Notes: a model not told the origin generated them from the sequence alone. Positions 16,405 to 26,467 are shown, numbered from the stretch's first letter. The stretch: DNA of 64,000 nt from Bog-159 sp963843255 (GCA_963843255.1 CAWJJQ010000014.1:228793-292792); one strand, 5' to 3'. Numbers and translations: made by a program.

Positions 16405-17487
16405 TTACTGCCGCTGTCTACGAAACGGAGGAGCAGCACACTCTGGGATGTCTGCGGCGTCTGACGTTCTGGCCGCGAGATCGCACGCGGCGAGGTGGAC
16501 GGCATTGTCCATTGCCGAGGCGTATACACGCAGTGCTTCTCGGCGATGCGATAACTTCCAACCACCGAAGCGTGAACGGGAGAGATCGCCTGACCGAAGG
16601 GCGGCGCGAACATCGCGATCAGCCACCCTGCAGCTACTGAACTTCTTCCTTAGGAAGTCACCGCCAATCCCCGCGCTATTGGCGCTCTGCGCGAGGCGGA
16701 AGGCCTCGCAGCGGCCAGGGAAGTATTCGCCGGACACGAAACACGCCGCTACTCGCGCGGAGGGATTCGCAGAGTGCTGGCATATAGAGTCGAGTTGAGT
16801 GACGACGAAGAATGGTCCCACCAGGCGGGCCAGATCAGGCATGTCGTTCGCCCAGTAGTGGTTGACTCGCTGTCCGTGTGAATCGAAATCCTCCTGCAAT
16901 TGGTCCACCGACAGGGGCTCAAACTCAGCGCGAAACCAAAGGGCGATCAGGCGTTCCAGTTGATCCGGGCGATTCTCGATGCCGGATTTCCAGCCTGACA
17001 CGATTGCAGGTGCCCAGCGTGCCGGGAGTTCGAGATCGTAGGATGGGTAATCGCCGACGGTGTGCAGGTACTGGCCTTCCTTCCGCAGGAAGATCACGCG
17101 GACTCCGCCCGGGTCAGGATGGAACAGACGCAGGCCGCCGTGCGAGCCTGACGCCCACACCCAGCTGTAGAACTCGACCTGATCCTGACCCGGCCCTCGC
17201 AATGTAATCAGGACGTCGGCCTTTATTCGAGCCAGATGCAGCGGAACTGTCGGGCACAACGGCCCCCCGACTTCCGGCGGCTTTGCTACACACTTTCCGA
17301 ACCCCGTCAGGTTCGAGTCTGAGATCCTGACCAGAAGAATTATTGGAGCGGACCGCATGGCTGAAGCAGCCTCGTCATCGTGAGCGTAAATCACCGGGCG
17401 CATCACGCTGGCAGGTGAATGACACGCGACGGCCGAAATGGTCACGAGCGACAGTGCGGCTAAAGTTGGCACCCGGAATAGGGGCAT
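16405..17487 (-). CDS. Putative lipoprotein of unknown function
   Basis: This 360-residue protein starts with a lipoprotein signal: hydrophobic core ALSLVTISAVA and a cysteine at about position 22 in a SAVAC lipobox. The mature part is soluble with scattered cysteines (KCVAKPPEVGG, CQHSANPSARVAACF) that could form disulfides in the periplasm. A mid-region (VRVIFLRKEGQYLHTVGDYPS) resembles domains in other acidobacterial exported hypotheticals, but I cannot name a family. It is not close enough to its neighbours to argue for an operon. Confidence 0.65.
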   Translation of the reverse strand: MPLFRVPTLAALSLVTISAVACHSPASVMRPVIYAHDDEAASAMRSAPIILLVRISDSNLTGFGKCVAKPPEVGGPLCPTVPLHLARIKADVLITLRGPGQDQVEFYSWVWASGSHGGLRLFHPDPGGVRVIFLRKEGQYLHTVGDYPSYDLELPARWAPAIVSGWKSGIENRPDQLERLIALWFRAEFEPLSVDQLQEDFDSHGQRVNHYWANDMPDLARLVGPFFVVTQLDSICQHSANPSARVAACFVSGEYFPGRCEAFRLAQSANSAGIGGDFLRKKFSSCRVADRDVRAALRSGDLSRSRFGGWKLSHRREALRVYASAMDNAVHLAACDLAARTSDAADIPECAAPPFRRQRQ

Positions 17488-17684
17488 GCCTATATTGAAA
17501 CCGATTACAGGATTGATGTTCCGGGCATGGCCGAGGGTATTCCGAGCGATAGACGGGCCTTGTGGAAGGTAGCGGCGATCCGGCCCACTGGCTGTTCGTC
17601 ATTTCCCCTAACCCCACTTATCGGAGAATAACTACTGGAGAGGTTCAGAAAGTCGCGAAACGAACCGGCCCGAATCCAGGGACG

Positions 17685-17909
17685 TCACGCCTTGAGAAAC
17701 ACTTCGGGGTCGATTCCGCCCTGCTTGAGAATCGCGCGGAGTGTCCCCTCGGGCATGTCGCCGGGATGATTTGGAATAGTTGTATACCGATGCGCACTCG
17801 CCTGGAACCAGATCTCGTGGCTCCCAGCGGCCTGACGGTCGAACGCGAAACCAAGCGCTTTGAGCTTCCGCACGATCTCTCGATATCGGAATCCGGCAAG
17901 GCGGCCCAT
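17685..17909 (-). CDS. hicA: HicA-family toxin (mRNA interferase)
   Basis: This 74-residue HicA/YcfA protein is expected to cleave mRNA when unopposed. It has the small dsRBD-like fold pattern: GFRYREIVRKLKALGF, then AAGSHEIW with catalytic His31, then the basic TIPNHPGDMPEGTLRAILKQGGI tail region typical of HicA. The ATG overlaps the antitoxin stop (ATGA), so toxin follows antitoxin in one transcript on the minus strand. Length and catalytic residue are intact. Confidence 0.88.
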   Translation of the reverse strand: MGRLAGFRYREIVRKLKALGFAFDRQAAGSHEIWFQASAHRYTTIPNHPGDMPEGTLRAILKQGGIDPEVFLKA

Positions 17910-18157
17910 CAGGCCGCAACCACAATTGTATAATCCCGTCTTTGGCTGGTATTCGGTAGATTCGGTACACCGTCTCGCTCACGCCGAGCCTCAATCAACT
18001 TGCGCGCCACATCCCGCGCGATCTCCAGCGCCTCAGCGACGGTCCGTCCTTGTGCGACGAGGCCTTGAAGTTCGTCGGAAGTGGCCAGGAAGACGCCTTC
18101 CGGCAGTTCGTCGATCTGGATCTGAATCGCGAGTTCCATACGAAATGATCGTAGCAT
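17909..18157 (-). CDS. hicB: HicB-family antitoxin
   Basis: This 82-residue partner of the downstream toxin has the partial RNase H-like HicB fold: IQIDELPEGVFLATSDELQGLVAQGRTVAEALEI, with the typical conserved glycine-rich strand and helix. It lacks a long C-terminal DNA-binding domain, so autoregulation by this protein alone is uncertain. Two in-frame ATGs (18157 and 18139) are possible. The second gives the usual short N-terminus MELAIQIQI. It should bind HicA and block its active site. Confidence 0.8.
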   Translation of the reverse strand: MLRSFRMELAIQIQIDELPEGVFLATSDELQGLVAQGRTVAEALEIARDVARKLIEARRERDGVPNLPNTSQRRDYTIVVAA

Positions 18158-18257
18158 TTCCGCTTACGCACCCGGCTTCTGGCCCTCCGGACGCTCTTGT
18201 TTTGTTTGTGAGCGTAACGTAGGAAATCCGGGCCGGGACAACCCGCCATAGGAGCTA

Positions 18258-19215
18258 CTAATCCGGCCGGGAAATTGGCGCAGGCGTGGCTGAGATGTCA
18301 CCTTGATCAGATATAGCAATGGCCCGAATGGTTACCTTGCTCTCGTCGCACGCGACAAATTTCGGGATCATCACCCAACCTCTTTCGTAGGTCCACGCAA
18401 GATCCATGCTATATGGGCATCTCCGTTTTCCCGCCTCCTGGTCCATTTCATTTTCGAAGTAACCCTCTCCGTTGAAATCGAGATAGCGGCGCGGCTCGAT
18501 GTTCCAGCCTGGCGAGGGATCGACTGATGCGCTGGTGGCCAGACCTCCTATCCCGGAATTCAGGCTGCAGCACACACCCGGAGGCTGCCCATTACCAGCC
18601 ACGGTGGTCACCGTTCCGTCAGTTGAAATCTTGCGTACATGAAACGCGTAGTCTTCGGCATAGTAGATGTCCCCGGAAGGCGCCACCGCGAGGGCGGAAG
18701 GGTTTCGCAAGACGGTCTGGAGCGCGGGAGTGCCATCCGGCGTCGGATAAGTCGCCGTCACCGAGCCGGCCACCGTAGTTAGTATGCCTTTGGTGTCCAG
18801 TTTGCGGATGGTCCCGGCTTCCGAATCTGCAATATACAAATCACCGGCGGCGCCGGTAGCCAATCCGGCGGCTGAGGCCAGAATGGCCTGGTTCCCCGGC
18901 ACATTGTCGCCGGTGGCCTGGCCCGCCGGCACGCCCCCGATCACGGTAGAAGGACTGAAAGATTGCGCGGCCGTGGCAGGGACCGCAGTGTACTTGAGAA
19001 TCTGGCCAGAGCCGGTGCGCAGGAAACTCCCGTCCGGCAACATCACCAGACCATCGCCCGGAGCCGGGTCAGCTACGTGATGGAGGGTTACCGCCGGAGC
19101 CAATCTGCCACACTACCGGGCGGAAACCGGAATTGTCCACAAATAATACGTTCCACTGTGCGTCGAGCGCAATGTCGTTCGCGGATATGGCGGCCTGAAG
19201 CCTGCTCTGCGTGGG
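18258..19215 (-). pseudogene. Frameshifted NHL-repeat protein remnant
   Basis: Reading the minus strand, NHL beta-propeller sequence begins by about 19215 (ISANDIALDAQWNVLFVDNS, then WQIGSGG). It then changes frame near 19090-19100 and continues as TLHHVADPAPGDGLVMLPDG and repeated blades (GDLYIADSEAGTIRKLDTKG, GDIYYAEDYAFHVRKIST). No plausible start exists for the downstream frame (only a TTG at 19103). The last ~100 residues after GGLATSASVDPS no longer look like NHL blades and may come from a different gene. Overall this is a decayed, possibly chimeric gene. A sequencing error at the frame change is the alternative. Confidence 0.65.
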
Positions 19216-19388
19216 TCGAGCGTAATGACGCAACGATAACCGCCGCGCGTTTCCCCCAGGCATTCGACGATTGAAAGCGACCGGCCCCTTCGACCACCGA
19301 AGCGCCGGGGGGCCAAGGTTCTGCCCGGGACCGCAGGCGACAACGGTTTTGCGGGTCTCAAGCTTGGAGACGAACGGGTGCGCGCGAT

Positions 19389-20888
19389 CTACGCAATGTC
19401 AGGGTGCTTCTTGCCAAAGCCAGTCGCCTGTTCGAACGCGTGCGCCATTTGCAGGACGCTGAAGTCTTCGTTATTGCGGCCGACGATCTGTACGCCAACC
19501 GGTAGTCCTTCAGGCGTGAAGCCTCCCGGCACCGAGGCCGCTGGATTGCCCGTTGCCGAGATATACCAACACGACTTCATCCAGTCGATGTAGCTCGCGA
19601 ACTTAACGCCCGCTATCTCCGTTGGATATGGCATGTTGATGTCGAATGGGGGCAACTGCGTGGTGGGCAGGACGAAGTACTCGTACCGCTCGAGGAATGC
19701 CTGAAAGCGGCGCCAAATTTGGCCGTGGGCGGTCTCGGCACGGGCGATGTCCGCTCCGGTCAGGCGCAACCCTTCCTCGATCTCGCCCTTCAGTGTGTCC
19801 TTGAAAGCGTTGGGGCGCTCGCGCAGCCATGCACCGTACATATTCGCCGAATTCCATGCGCGCAGCACGCGAAACGCGATTTCGGCGGGCGCGAAATCCG
19901 GCTCCGCTTGCTCGACGATGCACCCCAGGGATTCAAACGTCTTGCGATGCCCATCCACAATGGCGCGCACGCGGGCGTCGAAGGGCAGGCCGCCCAGGTT
20001 CTTGAACCAGGCCACCCGCACACCTTTGAAGTCGCGGTCCAATGGGCGCGCGAAGCGCTCTCCCGGTTCGCTGATGGAGAGCGGCGCGCCGGAATCCGGT
20101 CCCGCGATGGCGCTCAATGCAAGGGCGAGGTCGGCCACGGAACGTCCCAGGCATCCCGAGGTACTCAGCGTGGACCAGGCAAATGCGGCCTTGGGGTTGG
20201 GCACGCGGCCAATCGAAGGGCGGAAGCCAACCACGTTGCAGAATGCGGCCGGATTGCGTAGAGAGCCGCCGGAATCGGAGCCATCCGCCACGGGGACGAG
20301 TCCGCAGGCCAGAGCGACGGCGGCGCCGCCGGAGGATCCGCCGCAGGTCTTGGTCAGGTCGTAGGGGTTGTGGGTTGCACCGAAGACAGTGTTGAAGGTC
20401 TGCGATCCCGCTCCGAATTCTGGTGTGTTGGTCTTACCAATGGTAATGGCGCCGGCGCGGCGGAGCCGTTCGACAATCAGATCGTTTTCGGTGGGGACGT
20501 AGTCTCTATAGAGCGGCGATCCAAAGGTGGTGCGGATGCCGCGGGTTTCCACCAGGTCTTTGTGCGCGACCGGCAGGCCGTGCAATGGCCCCAACGCCTC
20601 GTTGCGGGCCTGCATCTCATCGGCCTTCGCGGCAGCGTCGGAGGCCATTTCCGGCACTAGAGTTACGATCGCATTGACCCTCGGGTTGACACGCTCGATC
20701 TGTTTCAAGTGCGCGGCCAATGCCTCGCGTGCCGACAGCTTCCTGGTACGGATCAGCCGGGCCATTTCGACCGCACTCGTGAAACAGAGGGAGGAAGCGG
20801 GGGCCTGCGCGTCCAGAGCGCTTGTGATGAGCGGTGCGGCGGCCAGCCCCAGTAGGGCATCACGCCGGGGTAGACTGTTCTCACCCAT
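19389..20888 (-). CDS. Amidase signature family enzyme, Tat-type leader
   Basis: This 499-residue hydrolase of the amidase signature family has the catalytic triad Lys110 (VAHKDLVE), cis-Ser185 (TCGGSSGG) and nucleophile Ser209 (SDSGGSLR), with the family spacing of 75 and 24 residues. The N-terminus SLPRRDALLGLAAAPL has a twin-arginine pattern, so export by Tat is likely. GatA is unlikely because the leader is an export signal and no gatB/gatC adjoin. Possible substrates are aryl or aliphatic amides. The reaction class is firm, the substrate is not. Confidence 0.88.
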   Translation of the reverse strand: MGENSLPRRDALLGLAAAPLITSALDAQAPASSLCFTSAVEMARLIRTRKLSAREALAAHLKQIERVNPRVNAIVTLVPEMASDAAAKADEMQARNEALGPLHGLPVAHKDLVETRGIRTTFGSPLYRDYVPTENDLIVERLRRAGAITIGKTNTPEFGAGSQTFNTVFGATHNPYDLTKTCGGSSGGAAVALACGLVPVADGSDSGGSLRNPAAFCNVVGFRPSIGRVPNPKAAFAWSTLSTSGCLGRSVADLALALSAIAGPDSGAPLSISEPGERFARPLDRDFKGVRVAWFKNLGGLPFDARVRAIVDGHRKTFESLGCIVEQAEPDFAPAEIAFRVLRAWNSANMYGAWLRERPNAFKDTLKGEIEEGLRLTGADIARAETAHGQIWRRFQAFLERYEYFVLPTTQLPPFDINMPYPTEIAGVKFASYIDWMKSCWYISATGNPAASVPGGFTPEGLPVGVQIVGRNNEDFSVLQMAHAFEQATGFGKKHPDIA

Positions 20889-21106
20889 GGGTGTGAGTCT
20901 ATCACGCGATGGAGTTTGCGCCCGGTGTTTACGGCAACTGAAGAAGGTGAAATGCGCCTTAGCACCAAAAGCCCGCGCGCCGGCGCAGGCGTTCTTGAAG
21001 TGGCTTGCCTGACTGGAGAAACAGGCGCCAGCGGCGAGGCCGGAAACCCGCCAACGTTTTCAGCCTCGAAGGTCCGCGGCCTACCCGCGGTGGCCGGGGC
21101 AAATAA

Positions 21107-21112
21107 TATAAT
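21107..21112 (+). promoter_or_regulatory. -10 box before the nucleotidyltransferase gene
   Basis: A perfect TATAAT ends 15 nt before the ATG at 21128. The -35 region is not convincing. Confidence 0.4.
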
Positions 21113-21127
21113 CGTTACATCGTCCGC

Positions 21128-22087
21128 ATGTCTAAGAATCCGCCGGCTGCGGTGACCGCAGCCAAGGTCGAGGGTGAATTCAACGCCGCGCTCACTGCGC
21201 TTGTGGAGCAGGTGAAACGCGATGGCTCCATTCTGGCGGCGATTCTGTGCGGCAGCCTTTCGCACGACACGGTCTGGTCGAAGTCCGATATCGATCTGTT
21301 GCTGGTGACCATCGACGATAAGAAGGCCACCAAGGAGAGCCTCTGTCTCTACGCGGACGGAATCAATGTACATGCTATCCTGATGCCCCGCGCCGATTTC
21401 CGTAAGAGCGCGGAAGGCGCCATTCGCAACTCCTTCATGCATTCGCTGCTGGCCAAGGGGCGCTTGCTCTATAGCCACGACGCGAGCATTGCCGCGCTCT
21501 GCGAACGGCTGCGCGAACTCGGCAAGCGCGACACCCAATTGCAATTGCTCAACGCGGCGGGCCACGCGCTTCCCTGCGTATACAAGGCGCATAAGTGGCT
21601 GATCACGCGCGGCGATCTGAATTACACCGCGCTCTGGATCCTGTACTCGGCAAATGCCCTGGCAAAAATCGAGGTGCTCGAAGCCGGCTTGCTGGTCGAC
21701 CGTGAGGTGCTTCCGCAGGCGCTCAAGCTGAATCCACCGTTTTTCAAACTCATCTACACCGACCTTCTCAACGCCAAGAAGACCTTGCGGGCGGTGGAGG
21801 CCGCGCTAGCGGCCATCGATGAATACCTGCTGAAACGCGCCGCCCGCATATTCTCCCCGATCCTGGAGCACCTGAGGGAAGCGGGCGAGGCTCGCTCGGC
21901 CACCGAAATCGACCACCATTTCGAGCGCAATTTTGGCATCGAGGGAGTTTCCGGCGCGTGCGAATATCTTGCCGACCAGGGTCTAATCGGCAAAGCGCCG
22001 CTCCCGGTCCGCCTGACCAAACGGAGCAACATCGCCGTCAACGAACTGGCGTTCTTCTGTGGAACGAGCTTATCCGATGCCTGGTAG
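21128..22087 (+). CDS. MNT-type nucleotidyltransferase-domain protein
   Basis: This 319-residue cytoplasmic protein has a Pol-beta-like nucleotidyltransferase core at about 35-65: CGSLSHDTVWSKSDIDLLLV gives the GS and D-x-D metal-binding motif. A helical region of HEPN-like character follows (about 125-240, YKAHKWLITRGDLNYTALWILY region). A C-terminal helical/winged region ends the protein. Its stop overlaps the start of the uvrA gene, so the two are co-translated. It may nucleotidylate a small molecule or protein, but the target is unknown. It lacks a separate HEPN partner, so it is not a classical MNT/HEPN toxin pair. Confidence 0.75.
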   Translation: MSKNPPAAVTAAKVEGEFNAALTALVEQVKRDGSILAAILCGSLSHDTVWSKSDIDLLLVTIDDKKATKESLCLYADGINVHAILMPRADFRKSAEGAIRNSFMHSLLAKGRLLYSHDASIAALCERLRELGKRDTQLQLLNAAGHALPCVYKAHKWLITRGDLNYTALWILYSANALAKIEVLEAGLLVDREVLPQALKLNPPFFKLIYTDLLNAKKTLRAVEAALAAIDEYLLKRAARIFSPILEHLREAGEARSATEIDHHFERNFGIEGVSGACEYLADQGLIGKAPLPVRLTKRSNIAVNELAFFCGTSLSDAW

Positions 22088-24995
22088 CGTCAAGCCGCCC
22101 ACGGCTAAACAAAACGCCAGGGCCGCCGCGCGCACCACCATCGCGGTGCAGGGCGCGCGCGTTCACAACTTGAAAAACGTATCGCTCGAACTGCCGCGCG
22201 ACCGGCTGATCGTAGTTACCGGTCTCTCGGGTTCGGGCAAATCGAGCCTGGCCTTCGACACCATCTACGCCGAGGGGCAGCGCCGGTACATGGAGTCACT
22301 CTCCACCTACGCCAAGCGCTTTGTCTCGCAAGTGGCCAAGCCCGACGTCGACTTCGTTTACGGTCTCTCGCCGGTGATCTCGATTGAACAGAAGACTACC
22401 GGCAGCAATCCGCGTTCGACGGTCGGTACCATGACCGATATCTCCAGCTACCTGAACCTGCTGTTTGCCACCATCGCGGAACCGCATTGCCCGCGCACCG
22501 GTGAACACGTCGCCAGCCGCACGCCCAATCAGGTTTTGGAAGCGATTCTGGCGCTGCCCGGAGGCGCCGAAATCGAGTTGCGCGCGCCCGTGTTCAAACG
22601 GTACGGCGAGGAGTTGGACTTCGTCTTCACCGAGGTACGCAAGAAGGGCTGCCGCCAACTGCTCATAGACGGCAACCGCATGGACCTCTCGCAGGACGTC
22701 TCCCTGGACGCGCCGGAAGCCACCGACATGGACGCGGTCGTAGATCGGGTGATCGTGGGCCGCAACCACGAGAAAGCCATCAAGGCGGCTATCGCGGCCA
22801 CCCTGCTGGTAGGCGACGGGCTGATGCAGATTCACATTGTGAAAGGCGCATCGAAGACCGACGCCGACCGCTTCTACAAGGGTCTCTGCAGCCCTATGCA
22901 TCACTTTGTGTACGGCGGCATCGAACCCGAGTACTTCATGTTCAACAATCCGGAAAGCGCCTGCCACACGTGCGGCGGGCTGGGGGTGCACAAAATCACC
23001 CATCCGGAGTTGCTGGTTCCCGACCCGAAGCGCAGCATTCGCGGTGGCTGCTTCGTGAAAGAAGCCTACCGGTACAACCCCGACACTTGGGACGGCCGCA
23101 TTCTGTATACCCTTTCCGCGGTGTTAGAGTTTTCGCTGGATACCCCGTGGGAAGAACTGCCGGAAACCGTGCGTCACTCGATTCTCTATGGCCTGGATGG
23201 CCGGAAACTGCGCACCACCTCGCCCCCCGAATCGAAGGTGAAGCGCGAGGATTGGGACAAGCACGAGGTCGGTTTCGGGGGAATCGCCCGCCGCATCGAG
23301 CGCAATTACCGCCGCTACCGGCAGCGCGGCGAGGCCAACTCCGGCATGGAGGAGTGGCTCGATAAAGTGATGGTGGAGCGCACGTGCCCCGACTGCCTGG
23401 GCGCCCGCCTGCGCGCCACCCGTCTGCTCTTCACCGTTTCGGGCAAGACCATCCACCAGGTGGGCGCGCTCAACTTCGACGAGCTCTTTACTTTCCTCGG
23501 CAGCCTGAAACCCTCCGGCCGGGGCGCCGATGCCGGGCGCCAGGTAGTGACCGAAATCCGCCGCCGCATCGCACTGCTGCTCGGCATTGGCCTTGATTAC
23601 TTAAACCTGAACCGCCGTTCGAGCACCTTGTCCGGCGGCGAATCGCAGCGCATCCGCCTTTCCACCCAAATCGGCTCGGGCCTGATGGGCATGCTCTATG
23701 TGCTGGATGAACCCAGCATCGGGCTGCATCCCAAGGACAATGTGAAAATGATCGCCACGCTCGAAAGCCTGCGCGATATCGGGAACACCGTGATTGTAGT
23801 TGAGCACGATGAGGACACTATTCGCGCGGCCGACCACATCGTGGAGATGGGACCGGGGCCAGGGGTGCACGGCGGTGAGATCGTGGTCGAGGGCGCGCTC
23901 GACCGAATCCTCAAGTGCAAAGCCTCGGCTACCGGCCAGTTCCTGTCCGGCAAGCGGAGCATCACAACTCCGTCGCGGCGCCGCCAGGGCAATGGCGGCA
24001 CGCTGAAAGTGCGCGGCGCGAGAGAGAACAATCTCAAGTCGGTCGATGTCACCTTTCCGCTTGGCCGGCTGATCGCCGTCACTGGTGCGTCGGGCTCCGG
24101 TAAGAGCACCCTGATCAACGAGATTCTATACAAAGCTCTCTGGAAGCGGTTGGTGGACACGCGGACGCTGCCAGGGGATTTCGACGGCATCGACGGCGCG
24201 GATGGCATCCACAAAGTCGTCAACATCGACCAATCCCCGATAGGCCGCAACAGCCGCTCCAACCCGGCCACGTACATTGGCTTCTACGACACCATTCGGG
24301 AACTGTTCGCGCGCGCGCCGCTTTCCGTGGAGCGCGGCTACAACCCCGGCCGCTTCAGCTTCAACGTGAAGGGCGGCCGCTGCGAAGAGTGCCAGGGCGA
24401 AGGCGTCATCACCACGCAACTGTACTTCATGCCCGACGTCGAAGTAACTTGCGCGGTTTGCAAGGGTGCGCGCTTCAGCGCCGATACCCTTGACGTCACT
24501 CTGCGCGGCAAGACGATCACCGACATTCTGAACATGTCCGTGGAAGAGGGCGTCACCTTTTTTGCGGGCGAACCCGCCATCAGCAAGAAGATTGAGGTGC
24601 TGAACGACCTCGGACTCGGCTACGTCACGTTAGGGCAATCGGCGACGACACTCTCGGGCGGTGAAGCGCAGCGTATCAAGATTGCAGGAGAGCTCTGCAG
24701 ACTGCAGCGGTCGAAGCATACCCTCTATATCCTCGATGAGCCCACGACCGGCCTGCATCTTGCCGATGTCGAACGCCTTCTGGAATGTCTCAACCGGCTG
24801 GTGAACACCGGCCATACGGTCATCGTGATCGAGCATCACCTGGATGTGATCAAGACTGCCGATTACGTCATCGATCTCGGCCCAGAGGGTGGTCACGCCG
24901 GCGGCGAAATCGTGGTGACGGGCACGCCAGAGGAAGTGGCCTCCTGCAAGCAGTCCTACACTGGCCGCTATCTGCGGGCCCGGTTGGGAGCGTAG
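22077..24995 (+). CDS. uvrA: UvrA excinuclease ABC subunit A
   Basis: This DNA damage sensor of nucleotide excision repair is about 972 residues long. Both ABC ATPase modules are present: Walker A motifs GLSGSGKSS (N-terminal) and GASGSGKST (C-terminal), signatures LSGGESQRIR and LSGGEAQRIK, and the zinc modules CHTCGG...CPDCLGA and CEECQGEGV...CAVCKGA. I chose ATG 22077, which overlaps the upstream stop. A GTG at 22059 would add 6 residues. Coupling to a nucleotidyltransferase gene is unusual for uvrA. It may be a second UvrA paralog in the genome, which cannot be decided here. Confidence 0.93.
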   Translation: MPGSVKPPTAKQNARAAARTTIAVQGARVHNLKNVSLELPRDRLIVVTGLSGSGKSSLAFDTIYAEGQRRYMESLSTYAKRFVSQVAKPDVDFVYGLSPVISIEQKTTGSNPRSTVGTMTDISSYLNLLFATIAEPHCPRTGEHVASRTPNQVLEAILALPGGAEIELRAPVFKRYGEELDFVFTEVRKKGCRQLLIDGNRMDLSQDVSLDAPEATDMDAVVDRVIVGRNHEKAIKAAIAATLLVGDGLMQIHIVKGASKTDADRFYKGLCSPMHHFVYGGIEPEYFMFNNPESACHTCGGLGVHKITHPELLVPDPKRSIRGGCFVKEAYRYNPDTWDGRILYTLSAVLEFSLDTPWEELPETVRHSILYGLDGRKLRTTSPPESKVKREDWDKHEVGFGGIARRIERNYRRYRQRGEANSGMEEWLDKVMVERTCPDCLGARLRATRLLFTVSGKTIHQVGALNFDELFTFLGSLKPSGRGADAGRQVVTEIRRRIALLLGIGLDYLNLNRRSSTLSGGESQRIRLSTQIGSGLMGMLYVLDEPSIGLHPKDNVKMIATLESLRDIGNTVIVVEHDEDTIRAADHIVEMGPGPGVHGGEIVVEGALDRILKCKASATGQFLSGKRSITTPSRRRQGNGGTLKVRGARENNLKSVDVTFPLGRLIAVTGASGSGKSTLINEILYKALWKRLVDTRTLPGDFDGIDGADGIHKVVNIDQSPIGRNSRSNPATYIGFYDTIRELFARAPLSVERGYNPGRFSFNVKGGRCEECQGEGVITTQLYFMPDVEVTCAVCKGARFSADTLDVTLRGKTITDILNMSVEEGVTFFAGEPAISKKIEVLNDLGLGYVTLGQSATTLSGGEAQRIKIAGELCRLQRSKHTLYILDEPTTGLHLADVERLLECLNRLVNTGHTVIVIEHHLDVIKTADYVIDLGPEGGHAGGEIVVTGTPEEVASCKQSYTGRYLRARLGA

Positions 24996-25061
24996 ACAAA
25001 CTTGCCGAAGCGGAGGACACAATGCGAAGTCCTAGCCGTTCGACATCATTTCTGACGCGGA

Positions 25062-25721
25062 TCAGTCTTCCGGAAGCAATTGCCGGGTGAAGCCGAGCGC
25101 CTTCAACTCGCGGTAGGCCTCCATCACCTCGGGCGGGACGACCTGGGCGGCCTGCCATCCGCGCTGCCCATAGATCCAAACGCGCTGCAAGTCGCCGAGC
25201 ATGATGGGGATCACCTTTTCGGGCGGCAGATCCTCTGTGAAGTATTCGTCCATGGTCATGCGTTGCGAGGCAACGGTCGCGGGAACCCCGGGCCACTCGA
25301 CAGCCATGGTCGCCCAGACGCGACGCTGCATAAAAGGCTTCGTGGCGAGGAGGAGGTTACGGGGGTGGATCCCGTTGCGGCACAGCAGTTCACGGGTGAA
25401 GCGGACATTCTCCGCGGTGTTGGTGGCCCGCGGCTCGAGCAGGATCCGGTCGCGGGGGACGCCTAAGGCGACGGCCTCGTCCGCGTACATTTCAGCTTCG
25501 GTTTTGGGCCAGTTTGTGGCCAGCAGGTCACCCTGATGCGCCATGCCGCCGGTGCAGACGAGACTGCGCCCGAAACCTTGGTGATAAAGGCCGGCGGCAA
25601 AGCGGGCGACCCGGAGGTCGTTGGTCCCGAAGACGACGATTACGTCGGCAGGGATAGGGTCTTGCTTGAGCTGAAGGTAGTCCCAGACGATGCGGGCGCA
25701 TGGCAGCGCGGTTTCGTGCAT
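25062..25721 (-). CDS. YdcF/DUF218-family protein
   Basis: This 219-residue protein of the YdcF (DUF218) family has the fold seen in SanA and ElyC. It has the DVIVVFGTNDLRVARFAAGLY start, the CTGGMAH loop, the acidic TEAEMYADEA helix, and LEPRATNTAENVRFTRELL, which is the family hallmark (N-T-x-E-N). Members bind S-adenosylmethionine or act near cell-wall synthesis. No membrane anchor is visible, so this copy is probably cytoplasmic. It stands alone, convergent with uvrA. Confidence 0.85.
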   Translation of the reverse strand: MHETALPCARIVWDYLQLKQDPIPADVIVVFGTNDLRVARFAAGLYHQGFGRSLVCTGGMAHQGDLLATNWPKTEAEMYADEAVALGVPRDRILLEPRATNTAENVRFTRELLCRNGIHPRNLLLATKPFMQRRVWATMAVEWPGVPATVASQRMTMDEYFTEDLPPEKVIPIMLGDLQRVWIYGQRGWQAAQVVPPEVMEAYRELKALGFTRQLLPED

Positions 25722-25972
25722 TTGATTTCATTGTGGCAGGATGCAGGGAAAGACACCGATGGGATTGGTGCAGCACGCGCATCCGTTGCGGATAGAACCA
25801 AACGTACGCGCCCCCGGGCCTTTGGAGTGCGGCGCCGTTCCGAAGCCGGATGGTACAAGTCGATAAATAGCGCCGTTGCAGTTTCCCTCGAAGCACCTGG
25901 TCACCCGCCGAGACATTTGCGCGCCTGTTGCCTTCTAGCGCCCGTCGGATCTTGGGCCAGGTTGATCCGTCT

Positions 25973-26467
25973 TCACCTGCCGGCGCGGGCCTTCATGCCA
26001 CGCTTTAAAAGGTTAAACGTTCGCCAAACGAAGATGGGAATCGGACCTCCCGACTTCTCCAGAAACTGGACGTAGTTCAGCAGCTCAAGCTGGTGGAAAC
26101 GGCGATCATTGGAACTCCCGGACAGCCGGAGTGTACTGCCGAGCGCCTGATGCTCATCACGTCTGGAGGCCGTTTCCAGATATTTGCCCCTCGTTTCAGC
26201 GAAATTGTTCCACACATGGAAGTATTCGTCACTGAGAACACCTACAGTACAACCAGCAGTGACCGCGACTAATCTCGGGCCGGGTCTGGTCACGGCAGCC
26301 GTTTGCCCGAATTTCACTGCATATCCCAACGCCTGAACCAATCGTTTGAACTCCTGCATGTCGCCGGTTGTGGCTACCGGACCATCTGGGATCACCGGCT
26401 GCCCTGCAATAAGGAGTCCCTCGGCCCGGTTCTTCATGCAGCGAAGCATTTCATCTCTTGGCGACAT
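25973..26467 (-). CDS. Hypothetical protein
   Basis: I do not recognise this 164-residue protein. The ATG at 26467 is preceded by a good GGGAGG Shine-Dalgarno site 6 nt away, which supports this start over GTG 26473. The sequence is soluble, mixed alpha/beta, with a hydrophobic-aromatic stretch SDEYFHVWNNFAETRGKYLE and a basic C-terminus (LLKRGMKARAGR). It has no signal peptide and no close operon partner. Confidence 0.5.
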   Translation of the reverse strand: MSPRDEMLRCMKNRAEGLLIAGQPVIPDGPVATTGDMQEFKRLVQALGYAVKFGQTAAVTRPGPRLVAVTAGCTVGVLSDEYFHVWNNFAETRGKYLETASRRDEHQALGSTLRLSGSSNDRRFHQLELLNYVQFLEKSGGPIPIFVWRTFNLLKRGMKARAGR

